Positions 28,260 to 38,818 of a DNA stretch of 64,000 bases are shown in pieces. The notes under the pieces are model-generated. The model was not told the origin of the DNA, made no database searches, and worked only from the letters and a program-made list of their open reading frames with translations. Every line of letters begins with the position of its first letter. Positions within the stretch are counted from its first letter, which is position 1. Both the position numbers and the translations under genes were made by a program. The stretch is from Eukaryota sp. TZLM1-RC (taxonomy: Eukaryota > Metamonada: BaSk clade), in contig JAUPSS010000002.1 of assembly GCA_040285825.1 (NCBI GenBank), positions 682,001-746,000 of the forward strand, in the 5' to 3' direction.

Positions 28260-30180
28260 GATTAAAAAATAAATATGAAAAATATGATTACTATAGTTGA
28301 CCAAAGTAGATTCTTTTTCAGGATTGCGTTTTATTATTCTTCTAATAAAACTACATGACATAAGACCGAATAGAATGTAAAATTGAAAACTTACAAAATC
28401 TCAATTTAAAGCCAACACAATACACTGATGATCAAAATTCAATGTTATTCGGATATTTATCAATTAATAAAAGGCCATTTGAAGTAATTGGAATATTAAA
28501 ATTAATTGAAGTTGATGATTAAAAGATTGATGAACTTGATGGATATGAATGGTATGATGAACCATTTAAAATAATCGTTCCAATCAATTGATATATATTT
28601 GAGAAACATGGTGTTTTGGAATTTTATGAAATGAATCATTCTGAAAAATTGCACGAGAAATTAAAAATATATCTTGGAGTATCAAATTATAAAAAAGCCA
28701 AACAGAATGCAATTCTAATAATTTTAATAATTAAAACCAAACTTCCATTCGAAAATCCTCGGGAATTACACGGCTGAGTACACTCTTATGACAATTGCAA
28801 AATTCTATCAAATTCTATATTCATTGATGAAAAAATTGAAATTGGTAGAAATGTTGTTGAATTTCAATTACAATGGAATGAAGCAATCTATGGTGACCAT
28901 TATTCAGATGATTTTTTTTCAATGTTTTTTTTAATTAAAAACCTATAAATCAACATCTAAATTATCCATCTCTCCCAAAACAAAAACACTAGCTGCAACT
29001 CTCTAATAGTGAAATCCAAAAGAAAGCAATTATTTAGATGCTGAACACATAATGTCTTAAAATTGACCATGTTTGGTGGGGTTCAAATAAATTACCATAT
29101 TATACCATTTCAAAACATGATATTTATAGGTTTTTACCTGATAACTTAAAAGATGATTATATAGCTCAAGTGAATTTCAATGATTAACTGTGATGTACCA
29201 GAACATAAAGAACGAGTTGAAATATGATGTTTTTCAAAAGTGTCTTGTTAAACAATTGAAGAATTTTCCCAATGTTTTCGTTTGATTGGCAAATCTCCAC
29301 ATTCATTCCTGTGTTTTTAAGATTTGCTCTACATTCATTTTATGTTGAAAACAATTCACACAAGCTCGCACTGAGAGTGAATCTTATAAATTAGTGCTGT
29401 ATTTTCACGAAAATGATCCTACTTAACAAGATGGTAGTTTATTTTGATAAAATATTTTAAAAATAGTTGCTTGTAGTTAGGATGGTGAAAATTTCATTGT
29501 TGAATAAAACAATGGATATTTTTTATGTGCAATGTATCAAAAGATTGTGGACCCACAACCAATCCCTGAAGACAGATTTTGGGAATACAGATTAGAAAAT
29601 AGTCAATCAATAGATAATCAATCAATAATCACAAAATGATTATCGACAACATATCAACTTTAAAAAAATATTTCAACACATTTTATACTTATTCTCCAAC
29701 TAAAATGATTCACGTGTTCCTCGAATATATTTTCATTGAATGTTATCCTAAAAATAAATTTTACGTTGAAGTTGCCGAAGAAACAACACATGGCCCAGAA
29801 TTTTTTTATTAATATTTTAAGGTTTTACACCAATGTTACATTCCACGAAACTGCACTTGAAGAAAGTGAAACTGTGGAATTTTGCGTTCAGTTGTATAAT
29901 GAATCAATCCTTAATTATTCATTTTTATACTTTTCATTATATAATAACTTTTTGTATGCAAATGTATGACACTTGAATGCTTGTCACTATCAACGCAATC
30001 AGAGAAAACACTTGAAGATCTTTGTAGAAAATTAAAATGTTTTATCATATCTTTAGATTACGACACAACAAAAATGGAAATACTAGGATCATTACAAGCA
30101 TCGTCTAAAACCTTGAAACAATGTTCGTTATTGATTTATGAAGGTAGTTAGGATCATTAAATTTTAAGAATGTAGAATTA
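28260..30180 (+). pseudogene. Decayed coding-like stretch, family unknown
   Basis: Several plus-strand runs look like eroded protein: LSINKRPFEVIGILKLIEVD and DELDGYEWYDEP with KIIVP near 28460-28590, EKHGVLEFYEMN onward to 28790, IFIDEKIEIGRNVVEFQLQWNEA near 28820-28890, HDIYRFLPDNLKDDYIAQVNF near 29110-29185, ECYPKNKFYVEVAEETTHGPEF near 29740-29810, and TQSEKTLEDLCRKLKCFIISLD near 29995-30060. They are broken by many stops. I recognise no family. Perhaps one long dead gene or element, later hit by a LINE tail at 28930. Confidence 0.35.
28930..29035 (-). mobile_element. LINE subfamily G, 3' terminal fragment
   Basis: About 105 bp (AACCTATAAATCAACATCTA onward) closely matching the 3' end of the LINE at 49670-51190 (49680-49785). 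Minus orientation, extremely 5' truncated. Confidence 0.8.
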
Positions 30181-31334
30181 TTATATTATTATTATTATTT
30201 GACATCAATTTTTGAATAACAAAGCACATCCAATTTTTCTAATTGACCCCAATTGAACAATTACTCTTATCGAGATCAGAAGAGAATATTTGTTTTACAA
30301 AGACCTGATGCAAGTGCTATTCCAAGTTGAGTAAAAACTTCCGAACCAATTGAAAGAAACAGTGAGGAATGAGTAACAATTCAAAATTAAATAGTTTTTG
30401 TTAAACTACAACACTTAATAACTACAATCAGACCTACTGGGACTAAAATTAGGGAACCAAGATTTTCGCTACAAAATCTTGATCTGCTTGCTCTCTGGCC
30501 ATCTCCTGTTCGATGAATGAACCGAGATAATATATCAATTACGCTCAGTTGAACTAGTAAGCTCTATACAGAGATAACAAAAGTTTTCATTGTGTTTTCT
30601 TGAATAAATTTTTGGATATCATTCAAACTAAATTATTGAATACATTAAATGAATCAATTCAATGAAATTGATAAAAAAAACTTAATAGAATCTCAAAGCG
30701 CAATTAATGGATGAGTGTTTTGATTATCTGTGATGAGGGTTTTTCAAGGTAAATGTAATGAGATTTTTTGATGTAGATACATGCTAGTGAAATTTTTAGT
30801 GAGATTTATTGATGTAGATACATGCTAGAGAAATTTTTAATGAGATTTATTGAAATGAAGACCATAATAAATTTGTTCACTAATTATATTCACACCTTTT
30901 TTCAATTCTTTTTGCATCAGTTAATTACATTCAAAAATTTTGCAGCATATTTGATGTGTATCACCATTGAAATTGTGTCCCAACCATTTTGAAAAACTAC
31001 TTGTTCCGAAAGTTTTGTCCAAAATAGATTTTTTTAAAAAAGTAACCATGTAATGAATAAAAATAACGGAAACACTGACTGTAAATCCAAAAGCAAGATT
31101 GAAGAGCATTATTTTGACTATTTGAATAATTTTGATGATTCTTTTGATGAAAAATTACCTATGTACTTGTTAAGGGATGATTATATTGATGCGACCTTCT
31201 TAGTCTAAAAAAATTATGTGATTCTAATTTTTGAAAGTTTACTGTAACATTAGCTACTGCACTGGAGTAATTTCAAAATCATGGAAAAGTGTCAATATTT
31301 TCAGGTATATTTGAAATCAATTTTTTTAATAATT
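30181..31334. other. AT-rich spacer with a tandem repeat
   Basis: No gene recognised. Contains the 41-bp tandem repeat at 30760-30854. The minus-strand frame at 30921-31109 has no recognisable content. Confidence 0.45.
30760..30854 (+). repeat. Tandem repeat, 41-bp unit, about 2.3 copies
   Basis: Units at 30760-30800 and 30801-30841 (GAGATTT.TTGATGTAGATACATGCTAG..), differing at a few positions, plus 13 bp of a third. Confidence 0.85.
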
Positions 31335-31470
31335 GGTGTTTATTAAACAACCTATAAATCAACATCTCAATACACCATCTCTCCAAAAACAAAACAACTA
31401 CATGCAACTCTCTCGTAGTAAGATTCAGGAGAAAGCAAAGCATCAGAAACATCCCCTTAAAAATTCAAAA
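31335..31470 (-). mobile_element. LINE subfamily G, 3' terminal fragment
   Basis: About 135 bp matching 49680-49810, including the GCAACTCTCTC and AAAGCATCAGAAAC blocks. It directly precedes the truncated Fanzor copy. Confidence 0.8.
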
Positions 31471-31477
31471 TCATTGG

Positions 31478-32297
31478 AGATTAAAATGGAAAACTACAAA
31501 ATTTCAAAGAATAAGTGATTACTTTTGTAATTCAACACTTATTACAAGTGATCATAATGGCAAATGATATTGATCTATCCAATTATGAACCATTTGATGA
31601 GCAACAACAAAGGATGGATTTAAGCAGCAGTATAATTAATCAAATGACTGAAAGAACAATTAGTTTATTAGGAGGTGAAGTACCTCAAGAAATCAATATT
31701 CCCCAAGAAATTTATAACTCATTAAATTTGAGTAACAATAATCAAAAAACTAAATCCGTAGCAGAATAAGGAGCAACTGTATCCCAATTCAATTCCAAAA
31801 GCTGCAGGTTTGATAGATTTATGGAGTATATTAAACAAAAGGAAAACACATGAAATTCAAAAAACCTACCAAGAGAAAAGGTTTGAGAATTCTATTCAAA
31901 AAGGCTGGTTATAAGGTCTTTTTAATTGATGAGTTTCGAACCAGTTGCTGTTGTTTCACCTGTAAGAAAGCGGAGAAAACAGTTGAAACATTCCGATGGT
32001 GCAGAAATCTAAGGCCATGGAATATGCACGAGATGTCTACTCGTTACGGGCTGACCATGTGTGACTCATGTGAAAGTATTTGGAATAGAGATCGAAATGC
32101 TGTGCTGAATACGTTGGCAGTGATGGAAGTACATGTAAAAGGTGGAGATAGACCGGTATACCTGCAGAGAGCCAATGTTGATGAATGTTCAAAGAAAAAG
32201 GTGTCAAGCAGAAAATCTTCCACTTCTCAAAAACTAAGTCCCTCAACATCCCAGATACAAGACACTTAATCCATTCCTATAGACAATATCTGTAAGA
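31478..32297 (+). pseudogene. Fanzor copy 2, deletion derivative ending at the MNS1-like start codon
   Basis: Collinear with the main Fanzor copy from the FKRIRD region on: 31560-31845 encodes DLSNYEP(F/S)DEQQQ, INQMTERTISLL, GEVPQEINIPQEI and MEYIKQK; then about 50 codons (WAEINR...GDWEQR) are missing and the sequence resumes at MKFKKPTKRKGLRILFKKAGYKVFLIDEF, with RTS-CxxC, CDSC and the RuvC-III motif NRDRNAVLN. Last frame 31850-32269 (STSQIQDT, TAA). RuvC-I is absent, so it cannot be an active nuclease. The downstream 28 bp are the conserved 3' block that runs into the ATG at 32298. Confidence 0.9.
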
Positions 32298-33758
32298 ATG
32301 GTATCTGCACGTACTCTTTACCAACGCCAAATTCATCAAGCCAGAGAACGTGATATTCAAGAACAAACCTACTCTACTTATGTCAATTCTCACTATGGAA
32401 CCATCGCCAATGCTTCTTCAGATTCACGAACTGAATTCCTCCGTAATACCCGTCATCGTCAACAAATGGAAAAAGAGAAGCAACTCTATGACACTATTCT
32501 CGAGGCCGAGCGACGTCGTGTCTACGCTGAACAACTCAAGCAGCAAGAAGAAGCCCTAGCTCTTGAACTTGCCCGTGAAAAACGCAAAGAACAAGCAGAT
32601 GTGAAGTTAAGACAGAAACTTCGCCAGGAATCTGATGAACTTCGAGATTTGGAAGCTAAACTGAACCAGGCTGCAGTAGTCAAGGAAGTTCAAGATCAAA
32701 TATCATTAATCAAACAGAAACAACATGACCTTGCACGTGAAGCTGCTGAGGAAGCTGAGCGTGAACGAGAAGCACTGAAAGCGTTAGAGGAAAGAGACCG
32801 GGAGCTTCAACACCAGAATAGACTTCGGGAATTTGAACACAAAGCTGATCTTTCCCATCAAATCAATGATAGGGACTACCATCTTAGAGAAGAGCAAGAG
32901 CGACAACGTAGGGAGGAAGATGAGATGGTCAAGGCCATTATGGACAGGATACGGAAAGAAGACGAAGAAGCTAGAAGGAAGGAAGAAGAAAAGCAAGAAC
33001 AGATGCAAATGTTTCTATCCTGTCATGCTGAGGCTGTTAGGGTCAAGAGAGAGCAAGAAGTTCAACAAGAAAAAGAAGAAGAACGGAAGAGAATGGAGTA
33101 TTTGGCTAAGGTCGAGGAAGAAGAACAACAGCGAGCTGAATTGAGGCGAAAGGAAGCAGCCCAGTACGATGAACTTGTGCAGAAGCTGGCTGAGGATGCA
33201 AAGAGAAGACAGCAAGAAAGAGAAGAATATCTAGAGGCCGTGCAACTATTAAGAGAAGAAGAGGCTGCTGCAAAAGCTAAGCAAGAAGAACTGGAACAGT
33301 TACAAAAAACAGTTCAGAGGAGAAAGGAAATGAGAGAGTCATTGGAGGAAGCTCGCAAGGTTAAGCAACAGAGGATGGCTTTGGAGAGGGAAGAAGAAGA
33401 GAGAATCACTAGGATGATGGTTCAGAAGTTCAAAGAGGATGAGGAAATTGAAAGGAAAAAGGAAGAAGAGCGAAGGAGAAAGGAGTTTGAACACTTTGAA
33501 GAGATGGCAAGGCTACAGCAAGTTAAGAAGGAAATTCTGGAAGCAGAGAGGCAGAAGTTGGCTGAAGAGCAGGAAAAGGAAAGGAGATCAGAAGAGATCA
33601 AGAGACAAATTATTCAGGAAGAAAGGCAAAAATTGATTGCTCAACATGCTCATATCCTTTCTCAAGGAGTGTTACCAAAGGGAACTCTGAAGAATGAAGA
33701 AGAGCGACGATTTGTTTTGTCACTCTTACCGGAACATTTAAGAAAAGGTTTTGAATAA
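32298..33758 (+). CDS. MNS1: MNS1-like coiled-coil protein of ciliary doublet microtubules
   Basis: 486 aa, single exon, ATG at 32298. Almost the whole protein (residues about 60-450) is a highly charged Glu/Arg/Lys/Gln coiled coil. The C-terminus IIQEERQKLIAQHAHILSQGVLPKG matches the diagnostic MNS1 end (EERQ.LL.EHA..LLGYLPKGV), and length fits MNS1 (about 495 aa). MNS1 is a microtubule inner protein inside axonemal A-tubules, so the organism should build motile cilia. Trichoplein-family proteins are the main alternative. Its start codon abuts the 3' end of a Fanzor relic, so its promoter probably lies within or beyond transposon DNA. Confidence 0.75.
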   Translation: MVSARTLYQRQIHQARERDIQEQTYSTYVNSHYGTIANASSDSRTEFLRNTRHRQQMEKEKQLYDTILEAERRRVYAEQLKQQEEALALELAREKRKEQADVKLRQKLRQESDELRDLEAKLNQAAVVKEVQDQISLIKQKQHDLAREAAEEAEREREALKALEERDRELQHQNRLREFEHKADLSHQINDRDYHLREEQERQRREEDEMVKAIMDRIRKEDEEARRKEEEKQEQMQMFLSCHAEAVRVKREQEVQQEKEEERKRMEYLAKVEEEEQQRAELRRKEAAQYDELVQKLAEDAKRRQQEREEYLEAVQLLREEEAAAKAKQEELEQLQKTVQRRKEMRESLEEARKVKQQRMALEREEEERITRMMVQKFKEDEEIERKKEEERRRKEFEHFEEMARLQQVKKEILEAERQKLAEEQEKERRSEEIKRQIIQEERQKLIAQHAHILSQGVLPKGTLKNEEERRFVLSLLPEHLRKGFE

Positions 33759-34384
33759 TGGATTAGTTCGTTGTATTATATTTCTGGGTCTGTTTTGATG
33801 TTTTTAAGAAATAAATTAAGCATTGTTTTTACTGTGGTTTTCACTTTGGTTGCATTTTGGTGTAATTTTTTTTCACCAACCAGATCGATCTTGCACCAAC
33901 GTCTGGTTTCTCCCTACGACATCTATGGGCCTTAGTTTTCAACTTTTTCTTAATGGTGTAGACCTAAAACACAGAAAACCTAGAACACACAGTTCAGGAG
34001 GTTCTTTGCATAATAACGTGCCAATAATGTTCAAATAAACATGATTGTCTTTGTCAAATGACGGTACATGTCTCTTACAGCCTGTGAGTAGACATTGAGA
34101 AAGTTGAAAACAGGAGTAAATTTCACAGATGAATGTATGATAAGTGAAATTCACAGTAAAGATCAGTACAATTTCAAAATGTTGTTTCAAATTTTCTTGT
34201 GCCCTTCTTTTTGTAAAAAATCAAAGAAGCAAGAAGTTACAAGAAACTAATTATTCCAAAAACATTATCGAAAAGACTATTTATCACTCTCCATAGTAAT
34301 TAACTACAATAAAAAGTTAAACCAAAACAACGAAAAAACTCCCTGCAAAATACAATTAATATACAAATAAATCAAGAAGCTACT
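33759..34384. other. Intergenic between convergent MNS1-like and Fip1 genes
   Basis: AT-rich, with AATAAA-type signals near the 3' ends. No other feature recognised. Confidence 0.5.
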
Positions 34385-35128
34385 CTACCTTCTTCTAAAT
34401 CCTCCACTGGATGACACACCAGGAGGAAGTTCCTCGTCATAGGCAGATGGTGGAGGATAGGCCGCGGGTCGTTCGTAGCGGGTTCGAGTTGGTGTGACCT
34501 GTTGAGGCTTTCTAAACCTAGCCGCAACACGGAAATCAGCCTGACGCTGACAATATAATCGAAAGGTGTCCTCTGTAAAACCATAGTTAAAGTAATCAGA
34601 CATATCAGCCCCAGGACGACGCCAAGCCTTTTCAGGATCCTGGTCTATATCAAAATCATAGATACTACGATCCATACCAGGCATCATTGGTGGTTTGTAC
34701 TCATCCGGGACAGGTGCTGCAAGTGCATTTGCAATGATTTCTTTTCCTTTAGTCCATGCAACTTCATCACCGCCCTTATTGCTGATAACACGTACAGGAA
34801 TAGACGTGATTGGAACAAGGTGGGAACTGTCATGCTGTTCCCTGGTATGAGCAGGAGGCTTTTCCTCAATTTGTTGTATGTGTTTAGCTACAAGATCCTG
34901 TTTTAACAAAATCATAAAGTCTTCATCTTCTGAAGGTTCAAAGTATTCTAAAGGACTTTCCTCTCCATCCTGGACTTCAGGAGGCGATGAAACCAGAGCA
35001 GTGTTGGTAGAAATAATGTCTGAATCAGGAACAGATGTAACGGTTTCTGCTTCTGGCACAGCTGAGGTAACTTCTTTTTCTTCCTCAGATGGACCCGCAC
35101 CAAATAATTCCTCATAAAGATCAGACAT
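34385..35128 (-). CDS. FIP1: Pre-mRNA 3'-end processing factor Fip1
   Basis: 247 aa, ATG at 35128, TAG stop. Fip1 is the subunit of the cleavage and polyadenylation factor that tethers poly(A) polymerase. The N-terminal half is acidic and low complexity; the diagnostic Fip1 motif is at about residues 158-195: DFDIDQDPEKAWRRPGADMS followed by DYFNYGFTEDTFRLYCQRQ (compare KPWR.PGAD.SDYFNYGF.E.TW..Y in animals and yeast). A short Pro/Arg/Gly-rich tail ends GGFRRR, similar to the RNA-binding tails of Fip1. Single exon. The next 430 bp upstream hold no recognised feature. Confidence 0.96.
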   Translation of the reverse strand: MSDLYEELFGAGPSEEEKEVTSAVPEAETVTSVPDSDIISTNTALVSSPPEVQDGEESPLEYFEPSEDEDFMILLKQDLVAKHIQQIEEKPPAHTREQHDSSHLVPITSIPVRVISNKGGDEVAWTKGKEIIANALAAPVPDEYKPPMMPGMDRSIYDFDIDQDPEKAWRRPGADMSDYFNYGFTEDTFRLYCQRQADFRVAARFRKPQQVTPTRTRYERPAAYPPPSAYDEELPPGVSSSGGFRRR

Positions 35129-35559
35129 GGTATTATTTCAATCAAGTTGAGTAGGTGAGGAAATTCAACTACCAATATTTTCTTTCCCTATATTTTCAAG
35201 AGCCTCTACAGGATTATGCTTAGTTTTTTGAACCAACGTGTCATTTGCAACATTACAGGAAACAAAATTATAGGTTTTAATGAATAAAATTTAAAGAATA
35301 TAGGATGCTTTCACCACAAACCTTCAACAATAGCAGCCATTTACATTTTCCTGTTGGTCCATCCTACTTACTAAAGTTTTACTGTCTTTATTAATAGCAA
35401 TTATATATTTACGAACAAATACTTGCCTGGCCAACCCAGCACAAATAGTTAATACAAGAAATAGAAGATGTGTAGACAATATAGATACTTAAACAGAAGA
35501 TGCTTGTTGGTATTGTGAAACAACGTCTAGTGATACTGTTGCCTGAAGACCATCTGTAC
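35129..35559. other. Intergenic upstream of Fip1, nothing recognised
   Basis: AT-rich sequence that should contain the Fip1 promoter; ends at a LINE fragment starting near 35560. Confidence 0.45.
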
Positions 35560-36470
35560 TGTTAAAAAGATTGGACATAAAAGAAACGAAGGCTTGGATT
35601 TTAATGTTCGTCTTGGCTCGGCCAGAAAAAATAATCGCACTTTCGCAAATTTTTTGTTGAATGCACAAAATAGTTGTTCATCTTGTTTAATTTCTCAAAT
35701 TCCTCAAATATATGGTCTTCTTTTAGATGATACCGAATTTTCTTGTACAATGCGCCTTCGATGTTTTATTTGGCCTAATAATGTTCCTTATAATTTGGTT
35801 TGCAAATGTATCATAAATTCCTCCAAATCGTTTGTTTAACTGTAATCATTTTATTACTTTTCGATCAAAAATCCATGATGCTGTTAGAGATCAGCTCTAT
35901 TGTATGTCTAAGTCTTACAGAATTGTCTCCTATTTGGAATCATTACTTTCTCGTTTGGTTGATGAAGACATTTTGAATTCTTTTGGTCGTAACAGAGGTG
36001 ATGTTATGATTGAAGGACTTGAAGGGACCACTATCATTACTGATGTGAGATCAACTGGTGTGCGTAATAATTCTTTCAAACCATTAGCTCAGTCAAAACA
36101 CAAGAATCCGCTGTCTGTTGCCGAAAATTCTAAAATTGATAGTTGGTTTCCTTGAATCCTGAATCTCTCACCCATTATGTCCTTTGTGCATTTGCATTTC
36201 CTTACATGGTACGCTTGGACCACTTGCTCTTTCTTTTTGGATGATTTTGTCGAAATTGTAAAACAACGTACAGGAAAAATTTTTGACAAAGCATTTTGGC
36301 AGAACAGAAATGTATTTTCATTTTTTAAAGGTGTTGTCCTATTATTGTCTTCTCCTTTGTTATCTCTTGGTCACTTATATGAAGGAACAACTTCCAGTCA
36401 ATTCTTATTGGCTGACTTTGGATATGAAGATTTTTATTTGTTTTTGTGTTTAGTGTTTTTTTGAAATTGA
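35560..36470 (+). mobile_element. LINE-like element, subfamily E/G, degenerate 3' portion
   Basis: Frames 35594-35839 (DFNVRLGSARKNN.TFANFL, SQIPQIYGLLL, MRLRCFIWPNNVPYNLVCKC), 35832-36155 (NCNHFITFRSKIHDAVRDQLY, RGDVMIEGLEGTTIITDVRS endonuclease block) and 36177-36464 (DFVEIVKQRTGKIFDKAFWQNRNVFSFFKG). These are CCHC, endonuclease and C-terminal regions of the LINE family, in order, with frameshifts at about 35830 and 36150. The C-terminus ends near 36464. Confidence 0.85.
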
Positions 36471-36639
36471 TAAATTAAAAGCTAAAAGAAAAAAAATAAA
36501 AGAAATGTGGTTTATAAACTGAATCTATATTAACAACGAAGTATGAGCTACGGTTAGTTTCAATATTACCACTACCTCAAGTTCATGTTACTCTATTAAA
36601 TTACTCTGCCTGGACTTTGAATTATGAGATATCGTTGTT

Positions 36640-36800
36640 GATCTGATCCGATAATTCATTATATTCTTATTTGTAAATGTAGTCAAAAGATTACAATTAC
36701 TCAATTGCTGAATTGTAAACATTTTATTACCTTTAGAATGGAGGTTTATAATGCTGTAAAAGAACAATTTTATTGTATGTGCAAGTCTTTTTGGAACTCC
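36640..36800 (+). mobile_element. Short LINE fragment next to a host start codon
   Basis: Translates to YILICKCSQKITITQLLNC and KHFITFRMEVYNAVKEQFYC, the CCHC/linker region of LINE subfamily G. Both ends are missing. It ends about 45 bp before the ATG of the TPR gene. Confidence 0.75.
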
Positions 36801-36844
36801 TTTTCAATTTCGACTCATTTCCAAATTTTGCACCTCCATTACCT

Positions 36845-38818
36845 ATGAATGCCATCCCATATGTTCCTCAAAAGATCATGTCAGCATTAATGGATCATCA
36901 AAACGAATATGCATTATTTTTAGCTCTACGACATTACTTCAATACCCAGTCTTTAGAATCTAAACTCGTTGTCGCTGATATACTTATTCGCATGAACGAG
37001 TATCGACGTGCCGTTGAATGGACGTCAAAGTTAAATTCACCTCATATGAGGTATTTACATGCATTGGCACAATACCATTGCAACAATTCTAATGCTTGTA
37101 TTTGTACTTTACTCGATAATGTTCCTTTGGAACTTTCATTGAAACACAATCGTGTTCCACATGGCATTTCTGGTCTGTTTTTGTTGGCGAAGGCTTTTAA
37201 AGCTTCTGGTAATTTCGATCAAGCAGACCAAGTTTTAACACATGTTCTAACCATTGAACCCTGTCACTTTCCTGCTCACCAAGCCATTTCCAAACCCCGC
37301 AGTCCTACATCATCTTCATTACCTCCCCCTCCCTCATTTTCAACTCCAGGTGTTTCTTCTGATACTCCCTCCACTCGTAGGCCATCCATCACCTCTGCTT
37401 CACTTACTCAATCACCTAGATCAGCTTTTAGTGTCAAGAAAAGTTCTAAAATGTTTGCAAACACCACAGATTTGTTCTCATTTGCAACCCCTTTCAGTGA
37501 TTTCAATTCCCAATTTACACCACAATCAAATCATCAATCAAATCATCAATCAAGTAATCTGATGAGTAATCGGTCAAGTTTCATTACGCCTTCTCCTATA
37601 GATGATTCACATAAATCTTCCTCAAAATCGTTATTTTCTGACATTACCCCAATGCATAACCCTAACCCTAACCCTAAGTCAAAACCCACAATAGAAACCA
37701 CTCCTCATTCCCTTGACCTTTTCCCTTCTGAAATGAGCGACAACAAACCACTGCGTCATCAACGAAGAGTGTCGGTCCCGGTAGATGAGGTCAGTACGGA
37801 TTTCAGTTATTCAGATATCGAAAAAGTTGCACACACTCTTATTACAGCTCACTGCCAGGTGTACGCTCATAATTCAGATAGAGCCTTGACTTGTCTGGAA
37901 AGTCTTCCTTTTTCTGAACTTTCTTCGCCTGATGCTGTTCTCCTCAAGGCCAGAGCTTTAATCCACAAGTTCAACTACTCTGCAGCACTTGATCTCCTAT
38001 ACCCTTCGTTCATGAAAGATCCATGGACAGAGTTTATCCCCTTGATCTCTATCTGTTTGTGGGCCTGCAATGATCAGCTGCGGCTCAATTCCTTTGTTCA
38101 TTTGGTTGAAGAAGTTTATCCAAGATCATGTTTTCACTATTTTTTAATGGGAAATTATGACTCGCTTCTCAACAAACATACCAAGGCCATAGAGAGCTTT
38201 CAACGTTGTGTTGATTCAATTCCGTTTGATAGTTATTCCTTCAAAGCTTTAACCCTTGCTTTACTGGGTACAGAACTTCTTGAAACAGAAGATGTCGTTG
38301 CTGCTAAAGAATCGTTGTTACAGGCAGTTAGTGTTGATTCTCGTTGTCTCTCTGCCTGGTTAGGGTTGTCATCGTTAGAGAAGAGGTCAAATAGATTTGA
38401 CTTGGCTGTTTCTCATTTACAAATGGCTTTGGCAATTGCACCAAAAAATGTACTGATTTTAACAGAGTTAGCAAAGACTTTGCTTTTGCTGTTTGACTGC
38501 AAGCCAGATCATTCATTCATCAAACATTCAGAGCAACACCTTTCAACTGCATTGTCTATTGATTCACGGTCTATTCCGGCTTTGGTAACCCTTACTAGGC
38601 TTTATAGGAAAATTGGTAAACTTGTTGATGCCAAGAATTTCGTCAATCGTGCATTGGTGGTGGATCCTCAAGATCCAGGAATCTTGAAACTGGCGTCTGA
38701 GGTTGAATTTGATCTTGGTAATGGTTCAGAAGCTTTTTCATTGGCTTTGAAGGCTTCTGTAGTAGCTCCTAATGACCCTGAAATCACTGGATGGTTACGT
38801 TCTTTTGAAACTAGGTGA
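36845..38818 (+). CDS. TPR-repeat protein resembling an APC/C scaffold subunit (Apc3/Apc7 type)
   Basis: 657 aa from the ATG at 36845 (the frame is open upstream, but that part is LINE-derived). Architecture: N-terminal helical/TPR block (residues about 1-155), a Ser/Thr/Pro/Asn-rich disordered linker (about 155-345), then about eight C-terminal TPRs (YFLMGNYDSLLNKHTKAIES, SAWLGLSSLEKRSNRFDLAV, PALVTLTRLYRKIGKLVDAK and so on). N-terminal TPRs, phosphorylatable linker and long C-terminal TPR array are the plan of Cdc27/Apc3; the repeat spacing also resembles Apc7. Other TPR scaffolds are possible. The last codons (ACTAGGTGAGT) look like a splice donor, so the stop at 38818 may lie in an intron. 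Confidence 0.6.
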   Translation: MNAIPYVPQKIMSALMDHQNEYALFLALRHYFNTQSLESKLVVADILIRMNEYRRAVEWTSKLNSPHMRYLHALAQYHCNNSNACICTLLDNVPLELSLKHNRVPHGISGLFLLAKAFKASGNFDQADQVLTHVLTIEPCHFPAHQAISKPRSPTSSSLPPPPSFSTPGVSSDTPSTRRPSITSASLTQSPRSAFSVKKSSKMFANTTDLFSFATPFSDFNSQFTPQSNHQSNHQSSNLMSNRSSFITPSPIDDSHKSSSKSLFSDITPMHNPNPNPKSKPTIETTPHSLDLFPSEMSDNKPLRHQRRVSVPVDEVSTDFSYSDIEKVAHTLITAHCQVYAHNSDRALTCLESLPFSELSSPDAVLLKARALIHKFNYSAALDLLYPSFMKDPWTEFIPLISICLWACNDQLRLNSFVHLVEEVYPRSCFHYFLMGNYDSLLNKHTKAIESFQRCVDSIPFDSYSFKALTLALLGTELLETEDVVAAKESLLQAVSVDSRCLSAWLGLSSLEKRSNRFDLAVSHLQMALAIAPKNVLILTELAKTLLLLFDCKPDHSFIKHSEQHLSTALSIDSRSIPALVTLTRLYRKIGKLVDAKNFVNRALVVDPQDPGILKLASEVEFDLGNGSEAFSLALKASVVAPNDPEITGWLRSFETR

